From positions 1 through 64,000 of the forward strand of contig NZ_JAUCCV010000001.1 of NCBI RefSeq assembly GCF_034675905.1: DNA of 64,000 nt, written 5' to 3'. The translations under genes were made by a program, and so were the position numbers. Below the pieces are notes generated by a model, which saw nothing but the letters and a program-made list of their open reading frames with translations, made no database searches and was not told the origin of the DNA. Below are positions 45,587-54,341 of the stretch, piece after piece. Within the stretch, counting starts at the first letter, position 1. The number at the start of each line of letters is the position of its first letter. Source of the DNA: Castellaniella sp034675905. Lineage in GTDB: Bacteria; Pseudomonadota; Gammaproteobacteria; Burkholderiales; Burkholderiaceae_B.

Positions 45587-46180
45587 AAGAAAACCCCTTT
45601 TCAGATTTTGAAAGAACGTCGCGCCCCCTTTAATCAGGGACGATGCCCGCATTGTGTCCTCACGCTGCTTCACACGACAGGGCATCTGCGTACGACCATC
45701 TTCTCCCTCGACGCAGATGGCATTGACATAGACGCTTAAATAGGTTAATCACAAAATCAATTAATGCCCATCAAGTCTCATCGACTCCGCTACTACGTCA
45801 TATGAGCTTCCTGGAATCACACAGAAAGTTGGTTCCCCAGCGCCATGAAATTGGTTCCCCTGCGCTACGGAACCTCTGCTCGAACCGAAGCCGACATCAG
45901 CGCCCTACTCGCTGCTACCACCGGCGGACCGCCGCCAACACTCAGCGTCAACCTGATTACGGCGGCAACGCCAATACTGCCGACAGACAAAACGACCCAC
46001 GACAACAAGTCCCACCACCGCCAAGATTTCTTTCATCACTACCCCCTTCACGGCACAAGCGAGCCGGATCACCCCGCAAGGTACGTCACTATTTCATTGA
46101 TCCGCTGCGTAAAATTTGCCTGATATCGGCTAGCGGCCTACCGTCTTCCGTACAGCGAACAGCGGAGGCCGCAAGATTCC
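45587..46180. other. Non-coding gap with tandem TTGGTTCCCC repeats
   Basis: No gene is supported in these 594 bases. Two copies of TTGGTTCCCCWGCGC start at 45829 and 45851, exactly 22 bases apart and in the same orientation. They are again reminiscent of transposase-binding repeats at IS21- or Tn7-like ends. Open frames over 45802-46197 have no protein-like features. Confidence 0.5.
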
Positions 46181-46980
46181 TCATGCCACCAGCTTGAGGA
46201 CTTCATCCCAGGCTTTCTGCTTGATGGCGGCCCCTTGGCCGAACCAGGCGGCGTCCAGCCGGTGATCCGCACTGCGAGAGCGACGGTGGTGATCCACGAA
46301 CTCGGTCACTGCACCCAGCAGCCCCCAGGCGGTGCCAGCAGCCGAACCCAGTTCGGCCCCCATGCCATGCCCGTTGTAGAGACCCTGAACGCTCTTGAGC
46401 GCCCGATTGTTGATGGCTGGCTGACTGGTGTCGGCGCTCGACGGATAGGTCAGCACACGGCGCAGAAACGCCTCGGCGGCAGTGTCCGTAACCTTGCAGT
46501 CGGCCAGGGCCTTCATACGAACCATGAAACTGTCCCAACTGGAAACCGAGATCCCCAACTGGCGCTTTACGCAGTCAGGATCGAAGACGCTGCGATGCGA
46601 GACGCGCACCGCGCCCGCTCCATCGCCCAGAGCAATCGCCAGCGTGTTATTGCACACGACACGGATGGAGGTGAATTGGGCGGTAGTCGAGAGCGTGCCA
46701 TCGCAGGCGGTGGCCAGCAGCAGATAGCCATTGACCTCATCGCGGCCCTTGAGAACCGCCTTCTGGCCGGTGCGGGCCAGCGCCCAGAGCTTTCGACCGC
46801 CCTTGAGGACGCCTGCGGTTTCCAGTTCGTAGCCGCCTGCTTCGGTGAGATCCTTGTAGAAGGACAGGATTTCCTCGGGCTGCACGACCTGAAAACGGTC
46901 GGAAACCACGGACAGCGGGGCCTTGGTGTCCGAGCGGTACAGCACCTTCTGGCCAGGGAAAGCATGGATGGAACCCAAGT
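46181..46980 (-). pseudogene. DUF932 phage/plasmid-like protein, C-terminal part (split by IS)
   Basis: This part covers about 265 codons, including DRFQVVQPEEILSFYKDLTEAGGYELETAG and FTSIRVVCNNTLAIAL, which are typical of the DUF932 (TIGR03299-like) family found on phages, plasmids and islands. Joined to 48175-48338 without the IS and one AAGT duplication it gives an uninterrupted protein of about 319 residues. The function of the family is unknown. Confidence 0.85.
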
Positions 46981-48174
46981 GGTAATCCCCCCATTTTTAG
47001 CGATTGCCAGAAGTAGGCAGGCTATGCGGCCATGGCCAGCCGCTGTTTTGGGGTGATGCCGCCCAAGGCCATATTTGGGCGTTCGTGATTGTAGGACCAC
47101 ATCCACTCTGTCGCTACGCGCTGGACCTGATCCAGATCTTCCCAGTGATATTGGGACAACCATTCGTAGCGCACAGTTCGATTGAACCGCTCGACGTAGG
47201 CATTTTGTTGCGGCTTGCCCGGCTGGATGTATTCCAGCTTGATGCCCCACCGGCGTGCCCACTCTGTGATCGCTGAACTCAGGTATTCAGGGCCGTTGTC
47301 ACAACGAATCGCCAAGGGTTTGCCGCGCCAGGCAATGATCTGTTTTAACGCACGGATGACCCGCTCCGAGGGCAAGGAGAAGTCAATCTCGATGCCCAGC
47401 GCTTCGCGGTTGAAGTCATCGATCACGTTGAACAGCCGGATACTGCGTCCATCGGACAGTTGATCGTGCATGAAGTCCATCGACCAGACCTGATTCGTGG
47501 CGGCGGGTACCGTCAGCGGCTCGGGCGCCTGGCGCACCAGGCGTTTGCGCGGCTTGATTCTCAGGTTCAGCTCCAACTCCCGATAGATGCGGTAGATCCG
47601 TTTGTGGTTCCAACCGAAGCCCTTCACGTTGCGCAGATACAGGTAGCACAGCCCAAATCCCCAGTTGCGGTGGTTGTCCGTCAGGCGCAGCAGCCAGTCG
47701 GCGATTTCGTCGTTTTCAGCCTTGTGCTTGCCCTCATAGCGATAGCACGTCTGGCTGATGCCAAACGTCTCGCAGGCCAACCGGACCGATACCCCGCACT
47801 CCTGCACCACACGTTGAGCCATCTCGCGGCGGCGAGATGGCTTCACCACTTTTTTTTCGAGAGCCTCCGCGCGCAGCTCGGCCTTGAGCTTCTCTTCGAC
47901 GTACATCTTGCGTAGCCGGGCGTTCTCCGCTTCCAGCTCCTTCATCCGCGACATCATCGGCACATCCATGCCGCCGTACTTGGCGCGCCACTTATAGAAC
48001 GTCGCGGAGCTGATGCCCAGTTCACGGCACATCTCAGGCACCGTCATGCCGGCCTCTACCCGTTTGATCGCGTCCAGGATCTGGCTGTCTGTGAATCGTG
48101 ACTTCTTCATGCTGTAGAACTCCTCAATGAGAAAATTCTACTTCTGATCTCACCGCCTTTATGGGGGGATTACC
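46981..48174 (-). mobile_element. IS3-family element, 1194 bp, fused-ORF copy
   Basis: Ends GGTAATCCCCCC and GGGGGGATTACC, flanked by the 4-bp duplication AAGT (46977-46980 and 48175-48178). It is one base longer than the 35450-36642 copy because the slippery A-run has eight A instead of seven, so OrfA and OrfB form one frame. Confidence 0.95.
47022..48110 (-). CDS. IS3-family transposase OrfAB, fused in one frame
   Basis: A 362-residue full transposase: N-terminal HTH (VPEMCRELGISSATFYKWRAKYGG), coiled coil, then the DDE domain (WSMDFMHDQL, IRCDNGPEYLSS, NAYVERFNRTVRYEW). In IS3 elements this fusion is normally made only by rare -1 slippage. Here an extra A at about 47850-47857 makes it constitutive. 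The protein otherwise matches the other copy with a few substitutions. Confidence 0.93.
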   Translation of the reverse strand: MKKSRFTDSQILDAIKRVEAGMTVPEMCRELGISSATFYKWRAKYGGMDVPMMSRMKELEAENARLRKMYVEEKLKAELRAEALEKKVVKPSRRREMAQRVVQECGVSVRLACETFGISQTCYRYEGKHKAENDEIADWLLRLTDNHRNWGFGLCYLYLRNVKGFGWNHKRIYRIYRELELNLRIKPRKRLVRQAPEPLTVPAATNQVWSMDFMHDQLSDGRSIRLFNVIDDFNREALGIEIDFSLPSERVIRALKQIIAWRGKPLAIRCDNGPEYLSSAITEWARRWGIKLEYIQPGKPQQNAYVERFNRTVRYEWLSQYHWEDLDQVQRVATEWMWSYNHERPNMALGGITPKQRLAMAA

Positions 48175-48338
48175 AAGTGACTGTCTTGGGCGATGTAGAG
48201 CACATCACCGGCTTCTATCTGCCAGTGCATACCGGCCTGCTGCGCCCAGATTTCGAGCGGTTGGCGGCGAGAGAGTTCATTGCCTAGGCCATGCCAGGGC
48301 GTTTGGCCGACATAGGCGATGGATTCGACGAGGTGCAT
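48175..48338 (-). pseudogene. DUF932 protein, N-terminal part (split by IS)
   Basis: Starts MHLVESIAYVGQTPWHGLG, the usual opening of DUF932/TIGR03299 proteins (the TPWHGLG box). It has a good ribosome site (AAGGAG) and runs 164 bases to the IS boundary. It continues in frame at 46976 after removal of the IS. Confidence 0.85.
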
Positions 48339-49314
48339 GATTTTCTCCTTGATAGAGAGAATAGAAACGCCCATATCTACAGCCCGTCAAGGCCATAGGT
48401 ATAGATGCGGTGATGAGGGAAGAAAGCGGTAGATCGGTTAATGCTTGTTGCCTGTGATCTGCCCCTGACCAAACCAAACGTTGCGCCGGTTTCAGAGCTT
48501 GCCATCGTAGCGGCGGGACCGATGGCGCTACAGGCTTTGGTCGCGTAGTCGCGGGTAGTGGTGGTGCGATCAGCGTTATAGCAGAGGCAAGAAAGGACAG
48601 GGGACAGATCAGCCTTATAAGGGAAGTAGCAGGTAACTGGGAAGTTGCCCTACGCATTCGAGGGGAAGCGCTTAAAGGTGATATAGGGGTAAAAATATCT
48701 GGAGTGCTGGCTTATGACCATTTGGAATCAGTGATCCGTTGAATCGAATCTTTAGGCTTACTGAATAAATGTTAGATGTGATCTGCCTAGAAGATTAATT
48801 TCAGGTTGTCATATACTGACCATCTGCGGTATGCCGCTAAGCTGGTACGGAATTTGCACCATAATTCCGCTCCCAATAATTCGATTACACTCTCTTAAAA
48901 ATCGTGAATATTTTAATTTCTGTAAATTTATTTTTAAGGAGATTTAATATCAATGAGATCTCAGAAGATTTATCGACCCCCAGCAATTAAAATTAAAATT
49001 TACGCCTGAGAAATTACCACATCCCCACAAACGACATACCCCCCGATGATTTTTAATCATCGGGGGGTATGTCGTAATAAATTAATTCGCTATAAAATCA
49101 AGGATCATATTTCATGAATAAATTATCGCTTATAGTCGATTTTTATAATTATGGAAAAGGATTCTTTAAAATGAAGACTCAGCAAGGGAATCCCTCCACC
49201 TGCTCAATAAACCTCAGGGAACAGCAAACCAACCACTAACATCGCGCAGTACTACATAATCAAAATACTCTCAGAGAATCTGCTATGAAATGCAGACTCT
49301 CTGAAATATTTTAA
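48339..49314. other. Non-coding region with a change from GC-rich to AT-rich and a perfect hairpin
   Basis: 976 bases without a supported gene. The left third (48400-48740) is GC-richer and has a plus-strand open frame ending at 48742 (…GVKISGVLAYDHLESVIR) with protein-like composition but no start codon, perhaps a gene remnant. The right part is AT-rich and holds only the 21-bp hairpin listed next. Confidence 0.5.
49031..49075. repeat. Perfect 21-bp inverted repeat with a 3-base loop
   Basis: ACGACATACCCCCCGATGATT (21 bases, 49031-49051) pairs perfectly with 49055-49075 across TTT. There is no T-run on either side. It lies downstream of the DUF4087 gene, where it could end transcription. 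Its length and perfection are unusual for a simple terminator. Confidence 0.85.
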
Positions 49315-50421
49315 TTATAAGTTTGGCATTACATCCTCAGCTTGCATTTTTATTTCTTCGATCCTATTTTTCTCTGCCGCAATATTTTCCTCCTTTATTT
49401 TCTTGAACTCATCAAACACGGAAGCAATATCGTAGGCCGCCATTCTGTAAGCCGTTACAATATTATTCTCATCCTTATCAAACTGCACATAAATAGTTGC
49501 CCCACACTGTGGCATATATAAAGGTGGGGTTAAGGAAAAATTATAAAAAATAGAATTCCCAATAGCTAATTCATACGGGGCTGTGACAAGAGGCTTTGCC
49601 CTCAAACTCAAATTCGAATTTGGGAAAGAAGATTCACATACAGAGAGATCTTTGGGAGATTCTTGACGACTACCATCCCGATTAAACCCCCACCTCATGG
49701 TATTAATCATAACTATTGGTCTACTATTTATTTCCTCCCTAACCCCTCCAACCGGATTACCATATTTTTTTATCAATGCGCTAACAAAATTATCTACAGT
49801 AAAACGGTCTTTTTGAGCCAACCTCTCAAAGCGACTTATACCAACAATACTACCATTCGCCCCATACCTTATGAGAAGCTCCCGCTTAACAGAATCGGGG
49901 GTGTATTCCTCAGGACTTCTTGCTGAACTAACTTGCGCGAGCCAACCGGTAGAAGAGCCATTAGTATCATTTTGTAAAGGTACAATTTTAAAATTGTTAT
50001 CAATTGATTTTATTAAATGATCCCCAAAAACCATCGGATCACCAAGGCCAATTCCTAAAATATCAATCCTATTATCTGATTTATTATTTTTACTGAATCC
50101 CCCATTATTCTCACTATTGGTTGATTCCACATTGCAATGAGAATTCTGCATTAACTTGCCATCATATACTTTAGAAACCACCAATTTATTAACATCGACA
50201 TCTACAGTTATGCATGCACAAGTAGTGCCCTTATCCACACCCGGTAGATTCTCCTCGCCTGGAACATTCATTAGCGACCAAGTACCACTCTCATCTGTGA
50301 AGGACAGATCAAATGGAGGAGTACTCTCAATCCAGCCACAGCGCATCTCGCTGCCATTCGCCTGAGATAGATTAACAAAAACAGTTGACATTAAAATCAA
50401 AAGGATATTTATTTTTTTCAT
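49315..50421 (-). CDS. Exported protein with DUF4087-like N-terminal domain (368 residues)
   Basis: A Sec signal peptide (MKKINILLILMSTVFVNLSQA) is followed by MRCGWIESTPPFDLSFTDESGTWSL, the DUF4087-type motif with paired cysteines (CxW... CAC). After an Asn/Ser-rich linker (about 100-115) comes a second unrecognised domain (about 120-330) and a charged C-terminal helix FKKIKEENIAAEKNRIEEI. It is probably periplasmic. It is the third minus-strand gene after EcsC and GYF_2 genes, at about 100-base spacing, and is AT-rich like them. Confidence 0.7.
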   Translation of the reverse strand: MKKINILLILMSTVFVNLSQANGSEMRCGWIESTPPFDLSFTDESGTWSLMNVPGEENLPGVDKGTTCACITVDVDVNKLVVSKVYDGKLMQNSHCNVESTNSENNGGFSKNNKSDNRIDILGIGLGDPMVFGDHLIKSIDNNFKIVPLQNDTNGSSTGWLAQVSSARSPEEYTPDSVKRELLIRYGANGSIVGISRFERLAQKDRFTVDNFVSALIKKYGNPVGGVREEINSRPIVMINTMRWGFNRDGSRQESPKDLSVCESSFPNSNLSLRAKPLVTAPYELAIGNSIFYNFSLTPPLYMPQCGATIYVQFDKDENNIVTAYRMAAYDIASVFDEFKKIKEENIAAEKNRIEEIKMQAEDVMPNL

Positions 50422-50519
50422 TAAATCAACCTTAAATTTACCTTATTCTCAAATGATCTGAAACGGAATAAGAACTTCTCACTGAAGAACCAAACATAAA
50501 TAAAAATTAACTTATAAAA

Positions 50520-51077
50520 TTAAATGAAAATTGTTATTAAAAAAGAAACGATCCATACGGTGAAATATGCCAGATTTTGCTTTGTAGCCTTTGCCCTCTG
50601 ATAAATATAAACAGGGACTAACCAAACCCATCCTTTAAATTTACTGGTATTATGGCCAGCCTTTTTAAGCAAATTTTCATCTAATAGAGAAAGTCCAATG
50701 CTCAATATAATTGAGACATACCAATACTTTCCGGCCTCCATATCTCTCGCGGCAGAAAGATCATTCCCTTGATTTATGCCATATGAAACAACCCACTCAA
50801 TAACGTAACCAATTATTGGAGCAAACGCAAGAATCCATATAACAGTATTATTTATATGCTCCCCAGACAACGGAGGAGGAGTGCTGCTATCCAAATGCTG
50901 ACCTAACTCCGTACTTTCCACCTTTAACCAATCTGGGAACCCCTGCTTCCACACCGACACTCCTCTAGTAATTATTGAGGTTTTTATTAATTCTACTATT
51001 TGATCCTCTGAAAAAGGTCCCTTGCGCTGACCTCGCTCTTCATAGAACCACTGCACCACTGATTGAATATCGCTCAT
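50520..51077 (-). CDS. GYF_2-domain membrane protein (185 residues)
   Basis: The N-terminal 55 residues form a GYF_2/DUF4339-type domain (WFYEERGQRKGPFSEDQIVELI... VWKQGFPDWLKV), a peptide-binding fold. The remainder has three to four membrane helices: VIWILAFAPIIGYVIEWVV, YWYVSIILSIGLSLL, GWVWLVPVYIY and YFTVWIVSFLITIFI. It could sense or scaffold partners at the inner membrane. It lies between the EcsC-like and DUF4087-like genes. Function unknown. Confidence 0.78.
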   Translation of the reverse strand: MSDIQSVVQWFYEERGQRKGPFSEDQIVELIKTSIITRGVSVWKQGFPDWLKVESTELGQHLDSSTPPPLSGEHINNTVIWILAFAPIIGYVIEWVVSYGINQGNDLSAARDMEAGKYWYVSIILSIGLSLLDENLLKKAGHNTSKFKGWVWLVPVYIYQRAKATKQNLAYFTVWIVSFLITIFI

Positions 51078-51155
51078 TTATCGCTCCCTACGATTCATGG
51101 TGGATTATTTTAATATTGAATCTTATTTAAATAACCATATTAAAAACAATAATAA

Positions 51156-52001
51156 TTACAAATATTTTTTCTTTCTTATAGCCTCGAACTCCTCTCTTAC
51201 GAGATCAAATCCATATTTGTTCTCAAGCCTTTTCACCGTAAAATGTCCGCTGGCCATATCCTGATAAAAATCAGTAAACATCATATTTATCATGGCCCCG
51301 CTTGCTGCACCAATCACAGGCACCGCTTGAGCTGCTGTTTTTTCTGTTATTACGATTCCAAATCGAGCGGATATCTTTTCGATTAATATAGACATCCACT
51401 TCCCAGCCTGCGTGGATGTCAGTTTATTTGTCGCTTCTTTTGAAGCCATTTCTGCTAGCTCTTTAGCTAAGATGTTATTAACCTCTGCGGTAAACAATCG
51501 CATCGCATAGTAGGTAGTTTCGGATTCATCATCATCCTTATTTTCACCACCAAGAGCAAAAACCTCGATACACGCCTTTTTGGTATAAGGGTCATCAAGA
51601 TCAAAACCTTCCCCTCTAGCTACATCAGCAACGGCTCGCATCATGATGGTCGTCGATATAGGCAGCTCTACTGTCAACCCCGCCATACCAAAAAACCCGC
51701 CTACACCGCCGGAAACAGCAGCATAAGTTTTATTCCACCATGGTGAGGCTTCCTGCTTCTTATTTTCTAGACTCCATAGAGCAGCATCAGCCGCTTTGCT
51801 TAAAGCAGTTTCCACCACTGTCTGCAGCTTCCCTTCTAGCCACTTCGGTGCATATTCCAAGATTTTTTCTACTGGCTTTCCGATCAGCGATGAAAGCCTT
51901 GCCGTAAGCGTCGGAGAAACCAATAGCTCGACTGCTTTTTCTAAATCTCGACGGTCATCGCTAGAAATCGCTTGGTAGGCTGGAGAGCCTTCAGTCTGCA
52001 T
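51156..52001 (-). CDS. EcsC-family protein (281 residues)
   Basis: Carries the EcsC family core: a glycine-rich hydrophobic stretch AAVSGGVGGFFGMAGLTVELPISTTIMMRAVADVARGEGFDLDDPYTKKACIEVFALGG (about 90-150) and a second one, AAQAVPVIGAASGAMINMMFTDFYQDMA (about 225-252). Family members are membrane-associated and mostly uncharacterised. An AAGGA ribosome site precedes the ATG. It is divergent from an XRE regulator with twin palindromes between them, so it is likely the first gene of a repressed operon. Confidence 0.82.
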   Translation of the reverse strand: MQTEGSPAYQAISSDDRRDLEKAVELLVSPTLTARLSSLIGKPVEKILEYAPKWLEGKLQTVVETALSKAADAALWSLENKKQEASPWWNKTYAAVSGGVGGFFGMAGLTVELPISTTIMMRAVADVARGEGFDLDDPYTKKACIEVFALGGENKDDDESETTYYAMRLFTAEVNNILAKELAEMASKEATNKLTSTQAGKWMSILIEKISARFGIVITEKTAAQAVPVIGAASGAMINMMFTDFYQDMASGHFTVKRLENKYGFDLVREEFEAIRKKKYL

Positions 52002-52023
52002 TTTCAGGTCCTTATTCCTGTAA

Positions 52024-52071
52024 CTAAGGAATCCTTAGTGTAAATGAATTTAAACACTAAGAGCATCTTAG
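52024..52071. promoter_or_regulatory. Twin 15-bp palindromic operators between the EcsC-like and XRE genes
   Basis: CTAAGGAATCCTTAG (52024-52038) and CTAAGAGCATCTTAG (52057-52071) both fit CTAAG-N5-CTTAG, with centres 33 bases apart. The first ends 22 bases from the EcsC-like start and the second 18 bases from the XRE start. The symmetry suggests one XRE dimer site per divergent promoter. Confidence 0.75.
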
Positions 52072-52089
52072 CCTTTAGGGGGCTAAGAG

Positions 52090-52392
52090 ATGGTCGCAGT
52101 TGGAAAGCGCCTCAAAGAGGCACGCACAGAAGCAGGGTTGTCCCAAGAGAAACTTGGAGTGCTGGCTGGCATAGACGAGATGTCGGCCAGCGCCAGGATG
52201 AACCAGTACGAGCGGGGGAAGCATGTGCCGGACTTCGGCACTATCAGCAGGATAGCCAAGGTGCTGAACGTTCCCCCTTCGTACTTCTATTCCGTGGCTG
52301 ATGATGAGGCAGTCTTGCTTGTCACATATCACAGGCTGATCAGACCTCAGAAGGCGAAGGTTTTGGCATTCATCAACGAACTACGTGGGTAG
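52090..52392 (+). CDS. XRE-family transcriptional regulator
   Basis: A 100-residue protein with a Cro/CI helix-turn-helix: LKEARTEAGLSQEKLGVLAGIDEMSASARMNQYERGKHVPDFGTISRIAKVLNVPPSYFY (residues 8-67), then a short tail. It is divergent from the EcsC-like gene with two matched palindromes between them, so it probably represses both. It is also next to the integrase, so a role in island control is an alternative. Confidence 0.88.
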   Translation: MVAVGKRLKEARTEAGLSQEKLGVLAGIDEMSASARMNQYERGKHVPDFGTISRIAKVLNVPPSYFYSVADDEAVLLVTYHRLIRPQKAKVLAFINELRG

Positions 52393-52420
52393 AGAGCTAC
52401 TGCATCGCGACCGGATATGC

Positions 52421-53704
52421 CTACGCTACCTGAGTCGCGTCTGATTGCTGACGAGTTGCCGTAACGCCGTCCTGCCCTTCTGCAAGCGCATCAAGATAGT
52501 CTGCCCACCGCTGCATCATGTCGATACGTTCACGTAGGAATTTCGTCCGATTGTAGGCTCGACCGTTTCCGTCTTTGACGGCATGAGCAAGCTGCATATC
52601 GGCATAGCGCGGATCAATGTGAAGCTGCTCATCTATGGCAGTGCGAGCCATCGCCCGAAACCCATGCCCACTCATCTCATCCTTGCCGTAGCCCATCCTG
52701 CGGAGCGCCGACAACACGCCGTTGTCAGATAACGGCTTTCTAGGCGCCCTGGGCGACGGGAAAACATACCTTCCTCCTCCGGTGATCTTCTGCAAATCCT
52801 GCAATATTGCGACCGCCTGCCGACTGAGCGGCACCATGTGCACACCCCCTTGAGCCTTATCCTCTTTGGGCATCTTCATCCGAGCGGCAGGAATACGCCA
52901 CATGGGTGCGCCATAGCTGTCCAAGCGCCCCTCGAAGTCAAACTCCCCCCACTCGGCCTGCCGCAACTCGCCAGGCCGTAACATCACCAGCGGAGCAAGC
53001 TGAAGTGCTGCACGCACCACATATGAACCTTGGTACCCACGAATTGAGCGAACCAATCCGGCGATACCATCAGCATCAGTAATCGCGGCATGATTATGCT
53101 TTTCTGGCTGGCTCAAGGCGGACGAACTGAATAACGCAGTGGGGTCTTGAGTCGCCCGGCCAGTCTCTACCGCATAGCAGAACACTTGAGAGCAATTCTG
53201 CTTAGCCCGCTGGGCAGTCTCCAACGCGCCCCGCGCCTCAATCTTCAAAAGTACCGCCAGAACCTCTGGCGTCGTAATCTCGACAATTGGACGCCGCCCC
53301 ATAAAGGGAAAAATGTCGCGTTCCATCCGCCGTTCAATCCGGTCATAGTGGGTCGGCACCCAGCGCGCCCGCATCCGCTTCAACCATTCGCGTGCAATGC
53401 CCTCAAACGTGGTGTTTGCTACCAGCCGCGCCGTCAACTTGTCTGTCTGTTTCTCAGCGCCCGGGTCCACTCCTTCGTCAAGACGATCTCTGGCCGCCTG
53501 GGCGGCCCGCCTTGCCTCCGCCAAGCTCACTTTCGGATAAGTGCCAATGGTCAGCGTCTTGTCCTTCCCCGCGAAGCGATACCGCCAGCGGAAATAACGG
53601 CCACCATTAGGCCGAATTTCCAGGAACAGGCCGCCACTGTCCCCCATCTTGTACTTGCCCTCTCGGGGCTTAGCGTTACGGCAGTCTAGATCGGATAGTC
53701 TCAT
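52421..53704 (-). CDS. int: Tyrosine integrase, P4/DUF4102 type, acting at ssrA
   Basis: A 427-residue protein with the N-terminal DUF4102 arm-binding domain (MRLSDLDCRNAKPREGKYKMGDSGGLFLEI). A SAM-like core-binding domain is at about 105-190. The catalytic domain has Arg in MLRPGELR, HxxR in HGFRAM, His in LAHAV and the nucleophile Tyr in GRAYNRT. The start at 53704 fits the family. It is adjacent to the 3' end of ssrA, the usual place for an integrase and its site. The repeat CCCCCAGAAGTACCCCC upstream of it recurs at 41190. Confidence 0.94.
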   Translation of the reverse strand: MRLSDLDCRNAKPREGKYKMGDSGGLFLEIRPNGGRYFRWRYRFAGKDKTLTIGTYPKVSLAEARRAAQAARDRLDEGVDPGAEKQTDKLTARLVANTTFEGIAREWLKRMRARWVPTHYDRIERRMERDIFPFMGRRPIVEITTPEVLAVLLKIEARGALETAQRAKQNCSQVFCYAVETGRATQDPTALFSSSALSQPEKHNHAAITDADGIAGLVRSIRGYQGSYVVRAALQLAPLVMLRPGELRQAEWGEFDFEGRLDSYGAPMWRIPAARMKMPKEDKAQGGVHMVPLSRQAVAILQDLQKITGGGRYVFPSPRAPRKPLSDNGVLSALRRMGYGKDEMSGHGFRAMARTAIDEQLHIDPRYADMQLAHAVKDGNGRAYNRTKFLRERIDMMQRWADYLDALAEGQDGVTATRQQSDATQVA

Positions 53705-53808
53705 GGGGGTACTTTTCCTCACAAAGAAATCAACGATACGTTGTTCCCCCAGAAGTACCCCCAAGATCAACTGTATCTTGTTGGGCAAGGGTGGATGTTT
53801 TTGGACAA

Positions 53809-53841
53809 GAAAAACCCGCAGAACTAGTGTTCATGCGGGTT
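53809..53841 (-). terminator. Terminator downstream of ssrA, island-borne
   Basis: On the minus strand AACCCGCA with GTTC and GAAC inner arms pairs to TGCGGGTT and is followed by TTTT. It replaces the presumed native terminator at 41086-41107 if the island inserted at the ssrA end. Confidence 0.75.
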
Positions 53842-53876
53842 TGAAGGTACTTATTGGATGTTATCGGATGGTGTTC

Positions 53877-54243
53877 TGGTGGAGCCGGGGGGAATTGAAC
53901 CCCCGTCCGCAAGCCCTCCGCAAGTAGCTCTACATACTTAGTTGGCCTATTTTAAAAGTTTTAACCTTGGTTCATGCCGGACAACAGGCCCTTCCGCAGC
54001 GATTCACACTGATTTAAGAACCGACCCAGTGACCTGATCGAATCCGATTCCCTGTAGATGACGCTGCAGTGGGTTTTACCCCACCCGACCCAGGGACCAG
54101 TCGGTGCAGCGGCTCACCGCTTAAGCGGCCAGAGCGAAACGCTCGTCGTTGGCGTTTATAGTTTTCCAGTGGTTTTACGAGCGAACTGGTGCTCGGTATG
54201 CACTATCTTGTTTTGTGACCCACGTCGAAGCCATGTCGGCCCC
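53877..54243 (-). ncRNA. ssrA: tmRNA (transfer-messenger RNA)
   Basis: The 5' end GGGGCCGACATGGCTTCGACG (minus strand from 54243) and the 3' end with T-arm GGTTCAATTCCCCC-like sequence and CCA form the tRNA-like part. The tag reading frame GCCAACGACGAG... encodes ANDERFALAA and a stop (about 54151-54119 on the minus strand). It rescues stalled ribosomes. Its 3' end is the integration target of the neighbouring integrase, and the gene remains complete. Confidence 0.96.
53883..53895. other. Proximal attachment core within ssrA
   Basis: AGCCGGGGGGAAT within the ssrA 3' end, identical to 41116-41128. See the distal core entry for reasoning and doubts. Confidence 0.55.
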
Positions 54244-54341
54244 AGGACCCTTCATTGTACCGGCATTTTCCGGATAATGAAATTACAATCAGGAGCCATG
54301 AGGACCATCCGCCACATCTCCGCCTTGCCCCGGCGCCGATC

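Noticed and set aside
45802..46197. Open frames in the gap between alpA and the DUF932 gene
   Set aside because: Arg/Pro-rich translations without ribosome sites or domain features.
48470..48742. Plus-strand open frame ending GVLAYDHLESVIR
   Set aside because: It looks protein-like but has no start codon and no recognised family, so it is only mentioned as a possible remnant in the gap entry.
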